Shown here: one piece after another, positions 25,559-34,441 of the stretch
Layout of the letters: the number at the start of each line of letters is the position of its first letter
How positions within the stretch are numbered: the first letter of the stretch is position 1
Assembly: GCF_020091405.1 (NCBI RefSeq)
Contig: NZ_CP081903.1
Coordinates: forward strand, 1,736,001 to 1,800,000
DNA: 64,000 nucleotides
DNA from: Bacteroides cellulosilyticus
GTDB lineage: Bacteria; Bacteroidota; Bacteroidia; Bacteroidales; Bacteroidaceae
Direction: 5' to 3'
The notes under the pieces: model-generated
Told to the model about the DNA's origin: nothing
Seen by the model: only the letters and a program-made list of their open reading frames with translations
The model's database searches: none
Translations under genes and position numbers: made by a program

Positions 25559-26839
25559 ATGAAAAGATTGATTTTACTTGCCATATTGATCTTTGGATCA
25601 ATCGGAGCAAAGGTTCAGGCTACTGACCTTGTCAAACCGCGTGTGCTCATTAGTACTGACATCGGAGGAACGGATCCCGACGACAACCAGTCGATGGCTC
25701 ATCTGCTGATGTATACCGACTGTTTTGACCTTGAGGGACTTGTCTCTTCCCCCTCTTACGGTTCGGGAAGCCGGGAAGAAATTCTCCGCATGATCGACCT
25801 CTACGAGAAGGACCTTCCAAAACTGTCCAAACATATTAAGGGGCTGATGTCTCCCACGGAACTCCGTGCCATAACCAAACAGGGGCGCAAGGGGGCGGCT
25901 TCTTATCGGGGTTTTCTTACTCCCACCGAAGGTTCCCGGTGGATAGTGGAATGTGCGCGTCGGCAGGACGAACGCCCGCTGTGGATATCTGTCTGGGGCG
26001 GACTTGACGATGTGGCCCAAGCTCTTCACGACGCGCCAGACATCGCTGGCAAAATCCGTGTCTACTGGATTGGGGGGCCTAACAAAAAATGGAGTACTAA
26101 CAGCTACGCCTATATAGTAGCAAATTTTCCCAATCTGTGGATGATTGAAGACAATGCTTCCTATCGGGGCTTTATCACCCAGAATAAAGTGAAAGATAAA
26201 TACAATGCCGGATATTACGATACCTACATCAAGGGTGCAGGATACCTTGGCGCAGACTTTATCAACTATTACCAGGGCACACCCAAGATGGGCGATACGC
26301 CGGCTCTCCTCTATGTGATGGACGGCAATCCAGACGATCCTGAGGGCGAGTCATGGGGAGGCAGCTTCGAACCAACCGCACGCAGTTCGCGACCGGTCTT
26401 CCACCGGCTCACCACGGCTGCGGACACCGTACCCATCTATTCGATTATCGAGTTTCATGTCCAAGGTCCTGACCGTCCCGACATTCCCGCCGATTCGGCC
26501 TGCTTCACTCTCACCATAGGGCGGCAGAAGTGGGACGGCTTCCACCTCGGAGGTGGTGATTATGCCGTGCGTCACTCCACATATTACACTGGCACACTCC
26601 CCTATACCATTACCTCCGGCATATCCGGTTTTCCTGTGCTGGAGGGTGCCATAACTATTGAAAACCTGTGGCCGGGTCGCGAGTCTGCCACCGACTACGA
26701 GGTAGGTCCCAACTGGTACACTGACAAGAGCGCCCCTGCACTGTTCTGGCGAGATCTTCAGGGTGCCGAGACTGTCTACAAGTGGCGTCAGGCAGTTATG
26801 GAAGACTGGGGAAAACGGCTGCAATATCTGAAGAATTAA
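25559..26839 (+). CDS. DUF1593 secreted nucleoside-hydrolase-like protein
   Basis: A signal peptide (ending near KVQA) precedes a DUF1593 domain, a nucleoside-hydrolase-like fold found beside glycan-use genes. The metal-site type motif VLISTDIGGTDPDDNQSMAHLL near residue 30 corresponds to the DxDxxxDD cluster that binds calcium in nucleoside hydrolases. Residues about 300-425 form a C-terminal beta-sandwich. The substrate is unproven; related proteins are annotated as cellulose-binding or hydrolase-like. It looks controlled by the divergent AraC gene. The codons look somewhat more G/C-rich at third positions than its neighbours. Confidence 0.85.
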   Translation: MKRLILLAILIFGSIGAKVQATDLVKPRVLISTDIGGTDPDDNQSMAHLLMYTDCFDLEGLVSSPSYGSGSREEILRMIDLYEKDLPKLSKHIKGLMSPTELRAITKQGRKGAASYRGFLTPTEGSRWIVECARRQDERPLWISVWGGLDDVAQALHDAPDIAGKIRVYWIGGPNKKWSTNSYAYIVANFPNLWMIEDNASYRGFITQNKVKDKYNAGYYDTYIKGAGYLGADFINYYQGTPKMGDTPALLYVMDGNPDDPEGESWGGSFEPTARSSRPVFHRLTTAADTVPIYSIIEFHVQGPDRPDIPADSACFTLTIGRQKWDGFHLGGGDYAVRHSTYYTGTLPYTITSGISGFPVLEGAITIENLWPGRESATDYEVGPNWYTDKSAPALFWRDLQGAETVYKWRQAVMEDWGKRLQYLKN

Positions 26840-26961
26840 CCGACTTTTTTATACAATGAAGTAATTTATAACAAGGTGCGGATATCTTTCCGGCAATGTC
26901 TGCTTCTTCATTTTTAGGAATTTGTGGACTTGTAAATAGTTAATAATCAGTTTTCTGTAAT

Positions 26962-27036
26962 GGCTACACCCTTTCTCACGGATGGCTACACCCTTTTATG
27001 CTTAGGGCTACACCATCCGGGTGAAAGGGTGTAGCC
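26962..27036. repeat. 22-bp-spaced repeat array B
   Basis: GGCTACACC recurs at 26962, 26984 and 27006, exactly 22 bp apart. A fourth copy at 27027-27036 is inverted (GGGTGTAGCC) but keeps the phase. It lies in the 462-bp gap before the TPR regulator, about 240 bp upstream of that gene's -7 element. The rest of the gap shows no gene. Confidence 0.85.
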
Positions 27037-27273
27037 ATTTCACAACCCGGTTGGCGGGGTTAAAGTTGAACTCTTTTTTTTGAAGTAAACTGTTACTGAA
27101 CTATTCTTACATTTTGATATGAAATGGAATTATTACTTATTCAGGGAATCCTAAATAGCGAATCAGATAAGAATCGGCCATATGGAGGGGGTGACGTAGG
27201 ATAAGATTGGCTGTTTTCTCTGATTTTAGTCTATTCTTTCTTCTAACATCTGACGCCTTTGGCAGGAAAACAT

Positions 27274-27281
27274 TATCTTTG
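27274..27281 (+). promoter_or_regulatory. -7 promoter element for the TPR-DUF3244 operon
   Basis: TATCTTTG matches TAnnTTTG, 20-32 bases before the candidate starts at 27302 and 27314. Confidence 0.6.
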
Positions 27282-27301
27282 TCCAACTAAGGACTCAGTA
27301 G

Positions 27302-29056
27302 ATGACTTATAGGATGGGAAAAACTAAAGCTATTATATTCTTTTTAGTCGCTTTTTTGCTGTTGGCATGTACAGCCCGGCAAAGCAATAACAAGCAATTG
27401 ATATGGGCAGATTCCCTTATGCGGTCGCTGCCGGATAGTGCCTTGTCTGTTTTGCAGAATATCTCTACTCAGGAGTTTACCTCGCCGGCTGATAGTGCCT
27501 ATTATGCGCTGTTGCTGACACAGGCAAGAGATAAAAATTATGTTGTGCAGGTAGATGATTCGTTGATACGTTACGCTGTTGCATATTATGATAAAGTGGG
27601 AAATACAAGAATGCAGGCAGGTGCGCATTACTATTGGGGATGTGTGTATAGGGATATGAATAAACAGACAGAAGCATTTAGAGAATACCTCATTGCCGCA
27701 CCTTTAACAAAAGCGGCTGGAGAAAAACGGCAACTAGGTTTGATATACAATAATATAGGCTATATTTATTATATACTGAATTTCAAGGAAAAAGCAGATT
27801 CTATCTATCAGTTAATGGAGAATATAGCTCAAGATTTGAAGGATACGGATCTTTGGGCAGAAGCCTTATCTAGACAAGGTTCTATTGCCTTTATGAAGGG
27901 TAGTGATTATTTTTCGGTTGCTGAACGAAAATTATTGGACGCTTTTGTGGTGGCAGACAGAATAGAAAATAATGAGATAAAAGCTGATATTTCAGCTACA
28001 TTAAGTCGTTTGTATAATCAGATGGATCAAGATGGTAAGGCTTTATATTATGGAAAACTTAATCTTGCTTTGCGGAGGGATACTGCACGAGCCTATCGAG
28101 CTTTTCTTATTTTAGGAGATGCTTACTATAAAATTGGAGAGTATGATTCCGCAACTTTCTATTTGAATAAAAGCCTGTTAAGTAAGGACTATGGAAGAAG
28201 GGCAGATGCCTATATGCGTTTAGCTGATATAGCAATGATTCAAGGAAATGCTGCTCTTTCTATGCAATTGGAGAGGTATAGCTCTACATATAAAGACAGT
28301 TTATATCAATTTCGTCGGAATATAGTTACTGATAAGATAGTTGAAGCTGAGACTGATGCACAACTAATGCTTCACCAGTTATACTATAAAGGGCGCTTAA
28401 ATATATATTTGTGTATTTTTATACCAGTAACGATCATAATCATTATGATTGTTTTTCTTCTTTATAGAAAAAATAAACAATATCGAGGAAAAAATGATTT
28501 GCTGCAAAAGAATAATCAGCAATTAGAGAAGGTAAACCAAGACTTAAGTCAACATTATGCTTGTCTACAGAAAGAGATTACCCAACGAGATCTGGAAATT
28601 GAAAATCTAAGGAAAGAGTTAGCTTCTTGCCGGATTGATGAAGAGCAAAGGGAAAAAATACGGGTAGAACTGGATGAAATGGTTTTAAGGAGAAAAGCTT
28701 TGGTAAAAGAGGCCTTCCTACATTCACCACTTTATGCAAAAATGCAGGCAATTATAAAAGATCATCTGGATAAAGATGCATCAGATAAAGAAATAAGCGA
28801 TCAGGAATGGCAGGAATTAATTGTCAGCATGGACTCCCAGTGGAATAATGCCATTTCACGTTTTCATGTCAAGTATCAATTATCCAAAGAGGAACTCTAT
28901 TTAGTATGTTTAAGTTTGACAGATTTTCCATTTGCTCATTTGGCATATTTGATGCATCTTTCCAGAAGAACACTTTATCGGAAAAAGAATGCTTTATGTG
29001 AACGGATCGGTGTTGAACAGAACAGTGAATTTAAAGAAATCTTGCGCGAAATATAG
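27302..29056 (+). CDS. TPR membrane lipoprotein with C-terminal HTH-like domain
   Basis: A lipoprotein signal peptide (lipobox LLLAC, with ATG at 27302 or 27314) leads into a region of about 330 residues of TPR helices (for example MQAGAHYYWGCVYRDMNKQTEAFREY and LGLIYNNIGYIYYILNFKEKA). A membrane helix (LNIYLCIFIPVTIIIIMIVFLLY) and a long coiled coil follow. The C-terminal domain has LSKEELYLVCLSLTDFPFAHLAYLMHLSRRTLYRKKNAL, a helix-turn-helix pattern like those of the other TPR regulators here. I read it as a membrane-bound regulator of the next two genes. Architecture matches the protein at 56770, which also precedes a DUF3244 gene. Confidence 0.83.
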   Translation: MTYRMGKTKAIIFFLVAFLLLACTARQSNNKQLIWADSLMRSLPDSALSVLQNISTQEFTSPADSAYYALLLTQARDKNYVVQVDDSLIRYAVAYYDKVGNTRMQAGAHYYWGCVYRDMNKQTEAFREYLIAAPLTKAAGEKRQLGLIYNNIGYIYYILNFKEKADSIYQLMENIAQDLKDTDLWAEALSRQGSIAFMKGSDYFSVAERKLLDAFVVADRIENNEIKADISATLSRLYNQMDQDGKALYYGKLNLALRRDTARAYRAFLILGDAYYKIGEYDSATFYLNKSLLSKDYGRRADAYMRLADIAMIQGNAALSMQLERYSSTYKDSLYQFRRNIVTDKIVEAETDAQLMLHQLYYKGRLNIYLCIFIPVTIIIIMIVFLLYRKNKQYRGKNDLLQKNNQQLEKVNQDLSQHYACLQKEITQRDLEIENLRKELASCRIDEEQREKIRVELDEMVLRRKALVKEAFLHSPLYAKMQAIIKDHLDKDASDKEISDQEWQELIVSMDSQWNNAISRFHVKYQLSKEELYLVCLSLTDFPFAHLAYLMHLSRRTLYRKKNALCERIGVEQNSEFKEILREI

Positions 29057-29133
29057 GGATGGCACACTTGTGACACACTCTTTTTGCATGGACTTTTGTA
29101 GTTTAGCGGCATCAAACAAAAAAGTTATGCATT

Positions 29134-29544
29134 ATGAAAAGAGTATTATCTATTTTATTTCTATTCTTGGTTTTAGGTAGCTCAGTAAAAGCACAATTGG
29201 GTTTTGGGGTTAAGGAGATTGTGTTTGTACAAAAAAGTGGTGACAGAGATATAAGTGATCAGGCTGAATCTACCAGTCCGGAAGATGCTCCTAAAACTCG
29301 TAGTGTTGTTCCCCAACCGGTGTATGCTTACTTGGATAATGGAGAAGTAACTGTTTATTTTGAAACTGTATTCCCTACTGTTGCAATCAATGTTATTAAT
29401 GAAACTACAGGGAAAACTGTTTGTTCGAAGACGCTTCTTAGTCCTACAAACTTTTCTATTGATTTGAACGGAGAAGATAGTGGAGAATATATAATAGAGG
29501 TTATTTCTGACGGAACCTCCTTTGAAGGCACTTTTTCTTTATAA
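29134..29544 (+). CDS. DUF3244 secreted protein
   Basis: A 136-residue protein with a signal peptide (cut near VKAQ), a low-complexity linker and a C-terminal domain of about 80 residues. The domain pattern VYAYLDNGEVTVYFETVFPTVAINVINETTGKTV...GEYIIEVISDGTSFEGTFSL is that of DUF3244, a small beta-sandwich restricted to Bacteroidota. Function is unknown. It sits between a TPR regulator and a redox fusion protein. The 77-base gap before it contains CACACTTGTGACACACT, a short inverted/direct motif that might be a control site. Confidence 0.85.
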   Translation: MKRVLSILFLFLVLGSSVKAQLGFGVKEIVFVQKSGDRDISDQAESTSPEDAPKTRSVVPQPVYAYLDNGEVTVYFETVFPTVAINVINETTGKTVCSKTLLSPTNFSIDLNGEDSGEYIIEVISDGTSFEGTFSL

Positions 29545-29571
29545 TATCCTGATAAATAAACGAAGGTAATC

Positions 29572-31110
29572 ATGACCGGGGCTGATAACATCAGTGTCGT
29601 ACTTTATCAATATCTGCGGACATTGTCCGTGAGAGTAAGTAGAGATACTGTACATCGCCTGCTTAGTACTCCGTTGGGAGACAGTATGCGCGGCGTCAGT
29701 AATGCACTGGATGCGCTTCATATAAAAAATGAGGTATTTCGGCTCCTGTCACATGATTACTTTTCAAAACTGGAAACTCCTTTTATCACAATGCTTGAGG
29801 TGGACAAAAAATCTTTTTGTGTTGTGACGAAAAAGGACGGTTTCATCGTAGAATTTATCAATGGAGAGGGTGGAAAACAGCATGTAAAGGTAGACAAGTT
29901 TCTACAGCATTGGACAGGTACAGTCCTATTGGGAGAACCTACTGAAGCAACACCGAACGAGCAATTTTATATAATGAGAAATATCGTATTTTATTTATTG
30001 CGTTATAGATTCATTATTGCTTTGCTCTTTGTCCTGATATTGGGACTCCAGACTGCATTTTGTCAGAGTCGGTCGCTTGCCTTTATGTTCTATTTATCTG
30101 CATTGGTTTTTGGAATACTCGTATCTGTCGCCATCCTCTACAAAGAGCGGGTGAACGGGGAGTTCATGGAGCGATTCTGTAATATCGGTAAGGTAGTGAA
30201 TTGCAATGAAGTGTTTCACTCTAAAGGGGCAAGTATAGCAGGGTTAGGGTTAGGGGAATTATCTCTGCTATACTTTGCGCCTCTTTATCTATTCTCGCTA
30301 ATCCGGCAGGATGATTTTTATATAATTTCTGTTGTATGTTGTGCTGTAGCCGTGACGCTTTCTTTATACTCTATTATTTATCAGGTTTTTATTTTGCGTA
30401 AAGCCTGCATGCTTTGTGTATTGGCTGATTTTGCAGTATGGGGTAGTGCGGTAGCTCTTTATATATTGAAAAATGATTTTGTAATGGAGCTGTCATTATC
30501 CTCACTTTTCGCATTTGTGGTCATAGGGTATATCTGTTTGATTTTTGAACTACAGTTAAGAGCCATACAAACCGGAGAAAAGGAAAGGATTATTTTAAAG
30601 AAATATTTTGGCAGCCTGCTTAACCCGGAAACTTTTCAAACATTGTTGGCATTAAAACCTCAGATCGGGAAAATGGTAAGTCGGGATATTGCATTGCATA
30701 ATCAAAAAGAAGGTAGTAATGAATTGATGATAGTGACTAATCCCAATTGCAAGAATTGTGCAAGTGTTCATCGTCATATAGTAGAAATTGCTTCAAGTGT
30801 TCCCGTGTCATTAGTATTGGTAACATTTCCAAATGATAGGTTGGGTGAGGAAATTGCCCAGGTTATTATTGCGGCTTATTACCTTGTCGGTTGGGATAGG
30901 GCAATAGAGCTTTTGGGGGAGTGGTATGAAACCAGGCACATGGAAGACGCGGGTATATATAGTATAACGGCTGAGGTACGTGATGTGTGGACAAAACAAC
31001 AGATATATTGTCGGGAACAAAAGATAAGTAAAACCCCTTCTGTCATAGTGAATAAGCATTATGTGCCGGAGGTATACCCATTATCAGATTTAAGATTTGT
31101 ATTGACATAA
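29572..31110 (+). CDS. C39-like / VKOR / thioredoxin-like fusion protein
   Basis: A 512-residue inner-membrane protein with three parts. Residues 1-130 resemble a C39 peptidase domain but lack the catalytic Cys (RVSRDTVHRLLSTPLGDSM...ALDALHI), so it may bind a peptide rather than cut it. Residues about 135-325 are a vitamin K epoxide reductase-type bundle with both Cys pairs: the loop pair Cys203-x7-Cys211 and the active CMLC (Cys279/Cys282). Residues about 380-512 are thioredoxin-like with N-C393-K-N-C396. This arrangement can generate or pass on disulfides outside the cytoplasm. The gene starts 27 bases after DUF3244, in one operon; its substrate may be a peptide product not yet identified. 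Confidence 0.85.
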   Translation: MTGADNISVVLYQYLRTLSVRVSRDTVHRLLSTPLGDSMRGVSNALDALHIKNEVFRLLSHDYFSKLETPFITMLEVDKKSFCVVTKKDGFIVEFINGEGGKQHVKVDKFLQHWTGTVLLGEPTEATPNEQFYIMRNIVFYLLRYRFIIALLFVLILGLQTAFCQSRSLAFMFYLSALVFGILVSVAILYKERVNGEFMERFCNIGKVVNCNEVFHSKGASIAGLGLGELSLLYFAPLYLFSLIRQDDFYIISVVCCAVAVTLSLYSIIYQVFILRKACMLCVLADFAVWGSAVALYILKNDFVMELSLSSLFAFVVIGYICLIFELQLRAIQTGEKERIILKKYFGSLLNPETFQTLLALKPQIGKMVSRDIALHNQKEGSNELMIVTNPNCKNCASVHRHIVEIASSVPVSLVLVTFPNDRLGEEIAQVIIAAYYLVGWDRAIELLGEWYETRHMEDAGIYSITAEVRDVWTKQQIYCREQKISKTPSVIVNKHYVPEVYPLSDLRFVLT

Positions 31111-31125
31111 AGATTTATTGTAGAT

Positions 31126-31260
31126 TTAGTAATTAATAACCGGAACCTTAACTTTGTTTATCTGATACTGATAGCTCAACAGAAGTTGGGCTTCAGTAAC
31201 AGTAGCATTCAATATAATGGTATTAGGTGCTTTATAGCTGTTTTGTAATCGGATAACTAA
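31126..31260 (-). other. Possible 3' remnant of a minus-strand gene
   Basis: On the minus strand an open frame of over 40 codons ends at 31126 with protein-like composition (TVTEAQLLLSYQYQINKVKV and a terminal VINY), but it has no ATG start and overlaps a terminator hairpin at its 5' side. It may be the leftover end of a deleted gene or a chance frame. Confidence 0.2.
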
Positions 31261-31290
31261 AAAAGCACGAGCCTCCCGGCCCGTGCTTTT
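31261..31290. terminator. Bidirectional terminator
   Basis: A 13-base stem (AAAAGCACGAGCC, 31261-31273, with GGCCCGTGCTTTT, 31278-31290; one mismatch) and a 4-base loop. It is flanked by A and T runs on both strands, between the VKOR fusion gene and the convergent DUF3836 gene. Confidence 0.8.
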
Positions 31291-31322
31291 CAACTAATTG
31301 TTAACTTTAATTTCTATATTTA

Positions 31323-31826
31323 TTACTTTGCAATTGCTAATAGATTGGTCGTGAAGTCCATCTGCTTGTGGTTAACCAGAGTCCAATCTGATTTGTTTTT
31401 GTTGTCTTGCTTGTAGGCTTTGTAAGCCGTCGGCATATTTGCGTCATTCAGTTCGTATATGCTTTTCTGAACGGCTTCATCATAAGCTTTGTGAGATTCG
31501 TTCCAGCGTGCGTAATTCATGGTTATTTCATTATCGCTGTACTGGTAAGTCATCTTGAAATAGGGCACCCACGCATCTTTTGCACCATCCCATTTGGATG
31601 CTTCTTTGCTAATCAGACGGTTTTGGTCGTCATAAGTAAAAGTGTATTGCATGTGGCGTTGCAAATAAGAGCCTTCTTGCTTGAAGATAGTTTTGGATGC
31701 GACTAATTCGCCGTTCATCACTTGATTCGTTATGAAACCGTCCTGAGCTTTCACTTCGGAGTTGAGAACACTTGCTACCATAATAGCTACCAATGCGACT
31801 GCTTTAAATAAACTTGTAGTTTTCAT
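31323..31826 (-). CDS. DUF3836 secreted protein
   Basis: A 167-residue protein with a signal peptide (cut near VKAQ). The rest follows the DUF3836 pattern of repeated aromatic strands, such as YTFTYDDQNRLISKEASKWDGAKDAW and MTYQYSDNEITMNYARWN. These resemble short YD-type beta repeats. The family is found in gut Bacteroidales and has no known function. It is a single gene, divergent from the GH89 gene across 341 bases that hold a 22-bp-spaced repeat. Confidence 0.83.
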   Translation of the reverse strand: MKTTSLFKAVALVAIMVASVLNSEVKAQDGFITNQVMNGELVASKTIFKQEGSYLQRHMQYTFTYDDQNRLISKEASKWDGAKDAWVPYFKMTYQYSDNEITMNYARWNESHKAYDEAVQKSIYELNDANMPTAYKAYKQDNKNKSDWTLVNHKQMDFTTNLLAIAK

Positions 31827-32018
31827 AATCTTTATTTTTTAATTGTTACTATTTCTATTTGGCTTTCGCTCTTATCTGTTAGACGGAACTACTTGCTGAA
31901 AAGTGGCAGATAATCTTTATTTTTTTTGCTGACCGCTTTCGCTTAATAATAGTCAATTCCTGTGCCAAAGTGATAAGTAGTTGAAAATCAGCAAATACGA
32001 GAAATGCTAAGCTGTTCA

Positions 32019-32062
32019 TTATCGGACAGTTGTCCGCTTATTATCGAACAGTGGCCGGGATA
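32019..32062. repeat. 22-bp-spaced direct repeat C
   Basis: Two adjacent copies begin TTATCGGACAGT (32019) and TTATCGAACAGT (32041), exactly 22 bp apart. The first contains the near-palindrome CGGACAGTTGTCCG. It lies 80-123 bases upstream of the GH89 -7 element, in the region shared with the divergent DUF3836 gene. Confidence 0.75.
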
Positions 32063-32141
32063 AAACAAAATATTTATTCCTTTTGAGACATGAGTGCAAA
32101 GATTTGGTACATTATCAATATCTTTTTATCGATAGCACAAC

Positions 32142-32149
32142 TATCTTTG
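32142..32149 (+). promoter_or_regulatory. -7 promoter element for the GH89 gene
   Basis: TATCTTTG matches TAnnTTTG, 18 bases before the GH89 ATG. Confidence 0.6.
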
Positions 32150-32167
32150 TCTCCCAAATAATATGCT

Positions 32168-34435
32168 ATGAAGAATTTCTGTTTAATTACCTTGTTTATT
32201 TGTTTCAGTAGTTTGCCGGTATGGGGTGGCGGAGCGTCGGAAAAGGCAGTGTATGACTTGATAGAGCGGGTTACTCCCGGTTATGTTTCGCAGTATCGGT
32301 TAGAGATGATACATCCGGAAAATGGAAGTGATGTTTATGAAGTGGATGGTGACGGGCAGAGAATTATCCTGCGGGGAAACAATGCTGTTTCCTTGGCAAC
32401 TGCTTTCAACTGGTATTTGAAGTATACGTGCCACGCCCATGTATCTTGGTTTGGTAATCAATTGAAATTGCCTGCAAAATTGCCACAACCTGCGAATAAA
32501 GAACGGAGGATTATTAATGGTAAATACCGCGTTTACATGAACTATTGTACGGTAAGCTATACTGCGGCGTGGTGGAATTGGGAACGTTGGCAACAAGAAC
32601 TGGACTACATGGCGATGAATGCTATCAATATGCCTTTGTTTTCTGTAGGGCTGGATGGTGTATGGTATAATACGCTGTTACGTTTTAATTTTACGGAAGA
32701 AGAAGCCCGGGCTTTTCTCACTGGGCCGGGACATTCGGCGTGGCAGTGGATGCAGAATATTCAGAGTTATGGAGGTCCTTTGCCTAAATCGGTGATAGAC
32801 AAGCATGTCATATTGGGTAAAAAGATACTGGCGCGTCAGTTGGAATTAGGGATGCAACCTATTCAGCAGGGCTTTTCAGGATATGTTCCGCGGGAATTGC
32901 AAGCTAAATATCCGCAAGCCAAAATCAGCATGAAACGGAAGTGGTGTGGTTTTGACGGTACTGCTCAACTAGACCCGACTGACCCTTTGTTTCATGAAAT
33001 GGGCTTGGCCTTTCTGGAAGAGCAGGATAAATTGTTTGGTAGTTATGGAGTATACGCAGCCGATCCTTTTCATGAGAGCGCTCCCCCGATAGATACACCT
33101 GAATATCTGACAGGGGTGGGGCAGACCATACATAAGCTTTTCCAGACATTTGATGCGGGAGCTTTGTGGGTGATGCAGGCATGGAGTATGCGGGAAGATA
33201 TAGTGAAAGCTGTTCCTAAGGAATCTTTACTGATATTGGACTTAAACGGATCGAAAACTGCTGCTAACGGTGGTTGGGGATATCCTGTGATAGCTGGTAA
33301 TCTTCACAATTTTGGCGGGCGTATCAATATGCATGGCGATTTAGCTTTGCTGGCTTCTAACCAGTATAAGAAAGCGAAGGCGCGTTATCCGAATGTGTGC
33401 GGATCCGGACTTTTTATGGAGGCCATTGAGCAGAATCCTGTTTACTATGAACTGGCTTTTGAAATGCCCAATCATGCTGATAGTATCCCTTTGCAGGCAT
33501 GGATTGCTGCTTATGCCGAACGTCGGTATGGAGCGAAATCAGCTGCTGCCGGAAAAGCGTGGATGTACCTGTTGGAAGGTCCTTATCGTCGGGGTACGAA
33601 TGGAACGGAAAGGAGCTCTATTGTAGCTGCTCGTCCGGCATTGAATGTAAAGAAGTCTGGCCCGAATGCGGGTTTGGGTATTCCTTATGAACCGATGTTG
33701 GTGATTCAGGCTCAATCGCAACTTTTGAAGGATGCTGATAAACTGGCATTTTCCAAACCTTATCGTTTTGATATTGTAGATGTGCAACGCCAGATGATGA
33801 CTAATCTGGGACAATTAGTGCACAAAAAGGCGGCAGAAGCATTTGCTTCCAGAGATAAAGCGGCCTTTGCCTTGCACTCAGGGCGTTTTCTTGAATTATT
33901 GAGAGATATGGATGAACTGCTTTATACACGTAGCGAGTATAGTTTTGACAGATGGTTGACGGAAGCCCGCAGTTGGGGAGAGACTAAAGAGGAAAAGGAT
34001 CTGATGGAACGTGATGCAACTTCATTGGTCACTATTTGGGGGGCTGATGGTGATCCGCGTATATTTGACTATTCATGGAGGGAATGGGCAGGTTTGATTA
34101 ATGGGTATTATTTGCCTCGCTGGCAGAAATTCTATACAATGTTGCAGGGACATTTGGATGCAGGTACTGATTATCAGGAGGAAGGGCTACCCTTGGCTTA
34201 CGGTAGAGAAGATTTCCGTGCAAACGACTTTTACAACCGGCTTGCTGAATGGGAACTTGCCTATGTGGATCAGACGGGTAAAGCACGAACACCTGTCACT
34301 CATGGGGATGAGCTGGTTGTTACCCGTCGTTTGTTTGATAAATACCTGAAGCTGTCTCGTGAATATTATGCGGACTTCTCGGGTGTGGGAGAAATCAGGG
34401 AAGAACGTACTTATGAAAATGTCGGTGAGGAGTAA
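32168..34435 (+). CDS. GH89 alpha-N-acetylglucosaminidase
   Basis: Exo-enzyme releasing terminal alpha-linked GlcNAc, for example from mucin O-glycans or heparan-type chains. It has a signal peptide (cut near VWGG), an N-terminal domain with ILRGNNAVSLATAFNWYLKY, the central barrel and a helical C-terminal domain, as in human NAGLU and clostridial GH89. Candidate catalytic carboxylates are Glu303 (ADPFHESAPP) and Glu418 (LFMEAIEQNPVYYEL), in the places of the family acid/base and nucleophile. Length 755 is typical. It is transcribed alone and faces a DUF3857 pair with only 6 bases between stop codons. Confidence 0.95.
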   Translation: MKNFCLITLFICFSSLPVWGGGASEKAVYDLIERVTPGYVSQYRLEMIHPENGSDVYEVDGDGQRIILRGNNAVSLATAFNWYLKYTCHAHVSWFGNQLKLPAKLPQPANKERRIINGKYRVYMNYCTVSYTAAWWNWERWQQELDYMAMNAINMPLFSVGLDGVWYNTLLRFNFTEEEARAFLTGPGHSAWQWMQNIQSYGGPLPKSVIDKHVILGKKILARQLELGMQPIQQGFSGYVPRELQAKYPQAKISMKRKWCGFDGTAQLDPTDPLFHEMGLAFLEEQDKLFGSYGVYAADPFHESAPPIDTPEYLTGVGQTIHKLFQTFDAGALWVMQAWSMREDIVKAVPKESLLILDLNGSKTAANGGWGYPVIAGNLHNFGGRINMHGDLALLASNQYKKAKARYPNVCGSGLFMEAIEQNPVYYELAFEMPNHADSIPLQAWIAAYAERRYGAKSAAAGKAWMYLLEGPYRRGTNGTERSSIVAARPALNVKKSGPNAGLGIPYEPMLVIQAQSQLLKDADKLAFSKPYRFDIVDVQRQMMTNLGQLVHKKAAEAFASRDKAAFALHSGRFLELLRDMDELLYTRSEYSFDRWLTEARSWGETKEEKDLMERDATSLVTIWGADGDPRIFDYSWREWAGLINGYYLPRWQKFYTMLQGHLDAGTDYQEEGLPLAYGREDFRANDFYNRLAEWELAYVDQTGKARTPVTHGDELVVTRRLFDKYLKLSREYYADFSGVGEIREERTYENVGEE

Positions 34436-34441
34436 TAGTAG

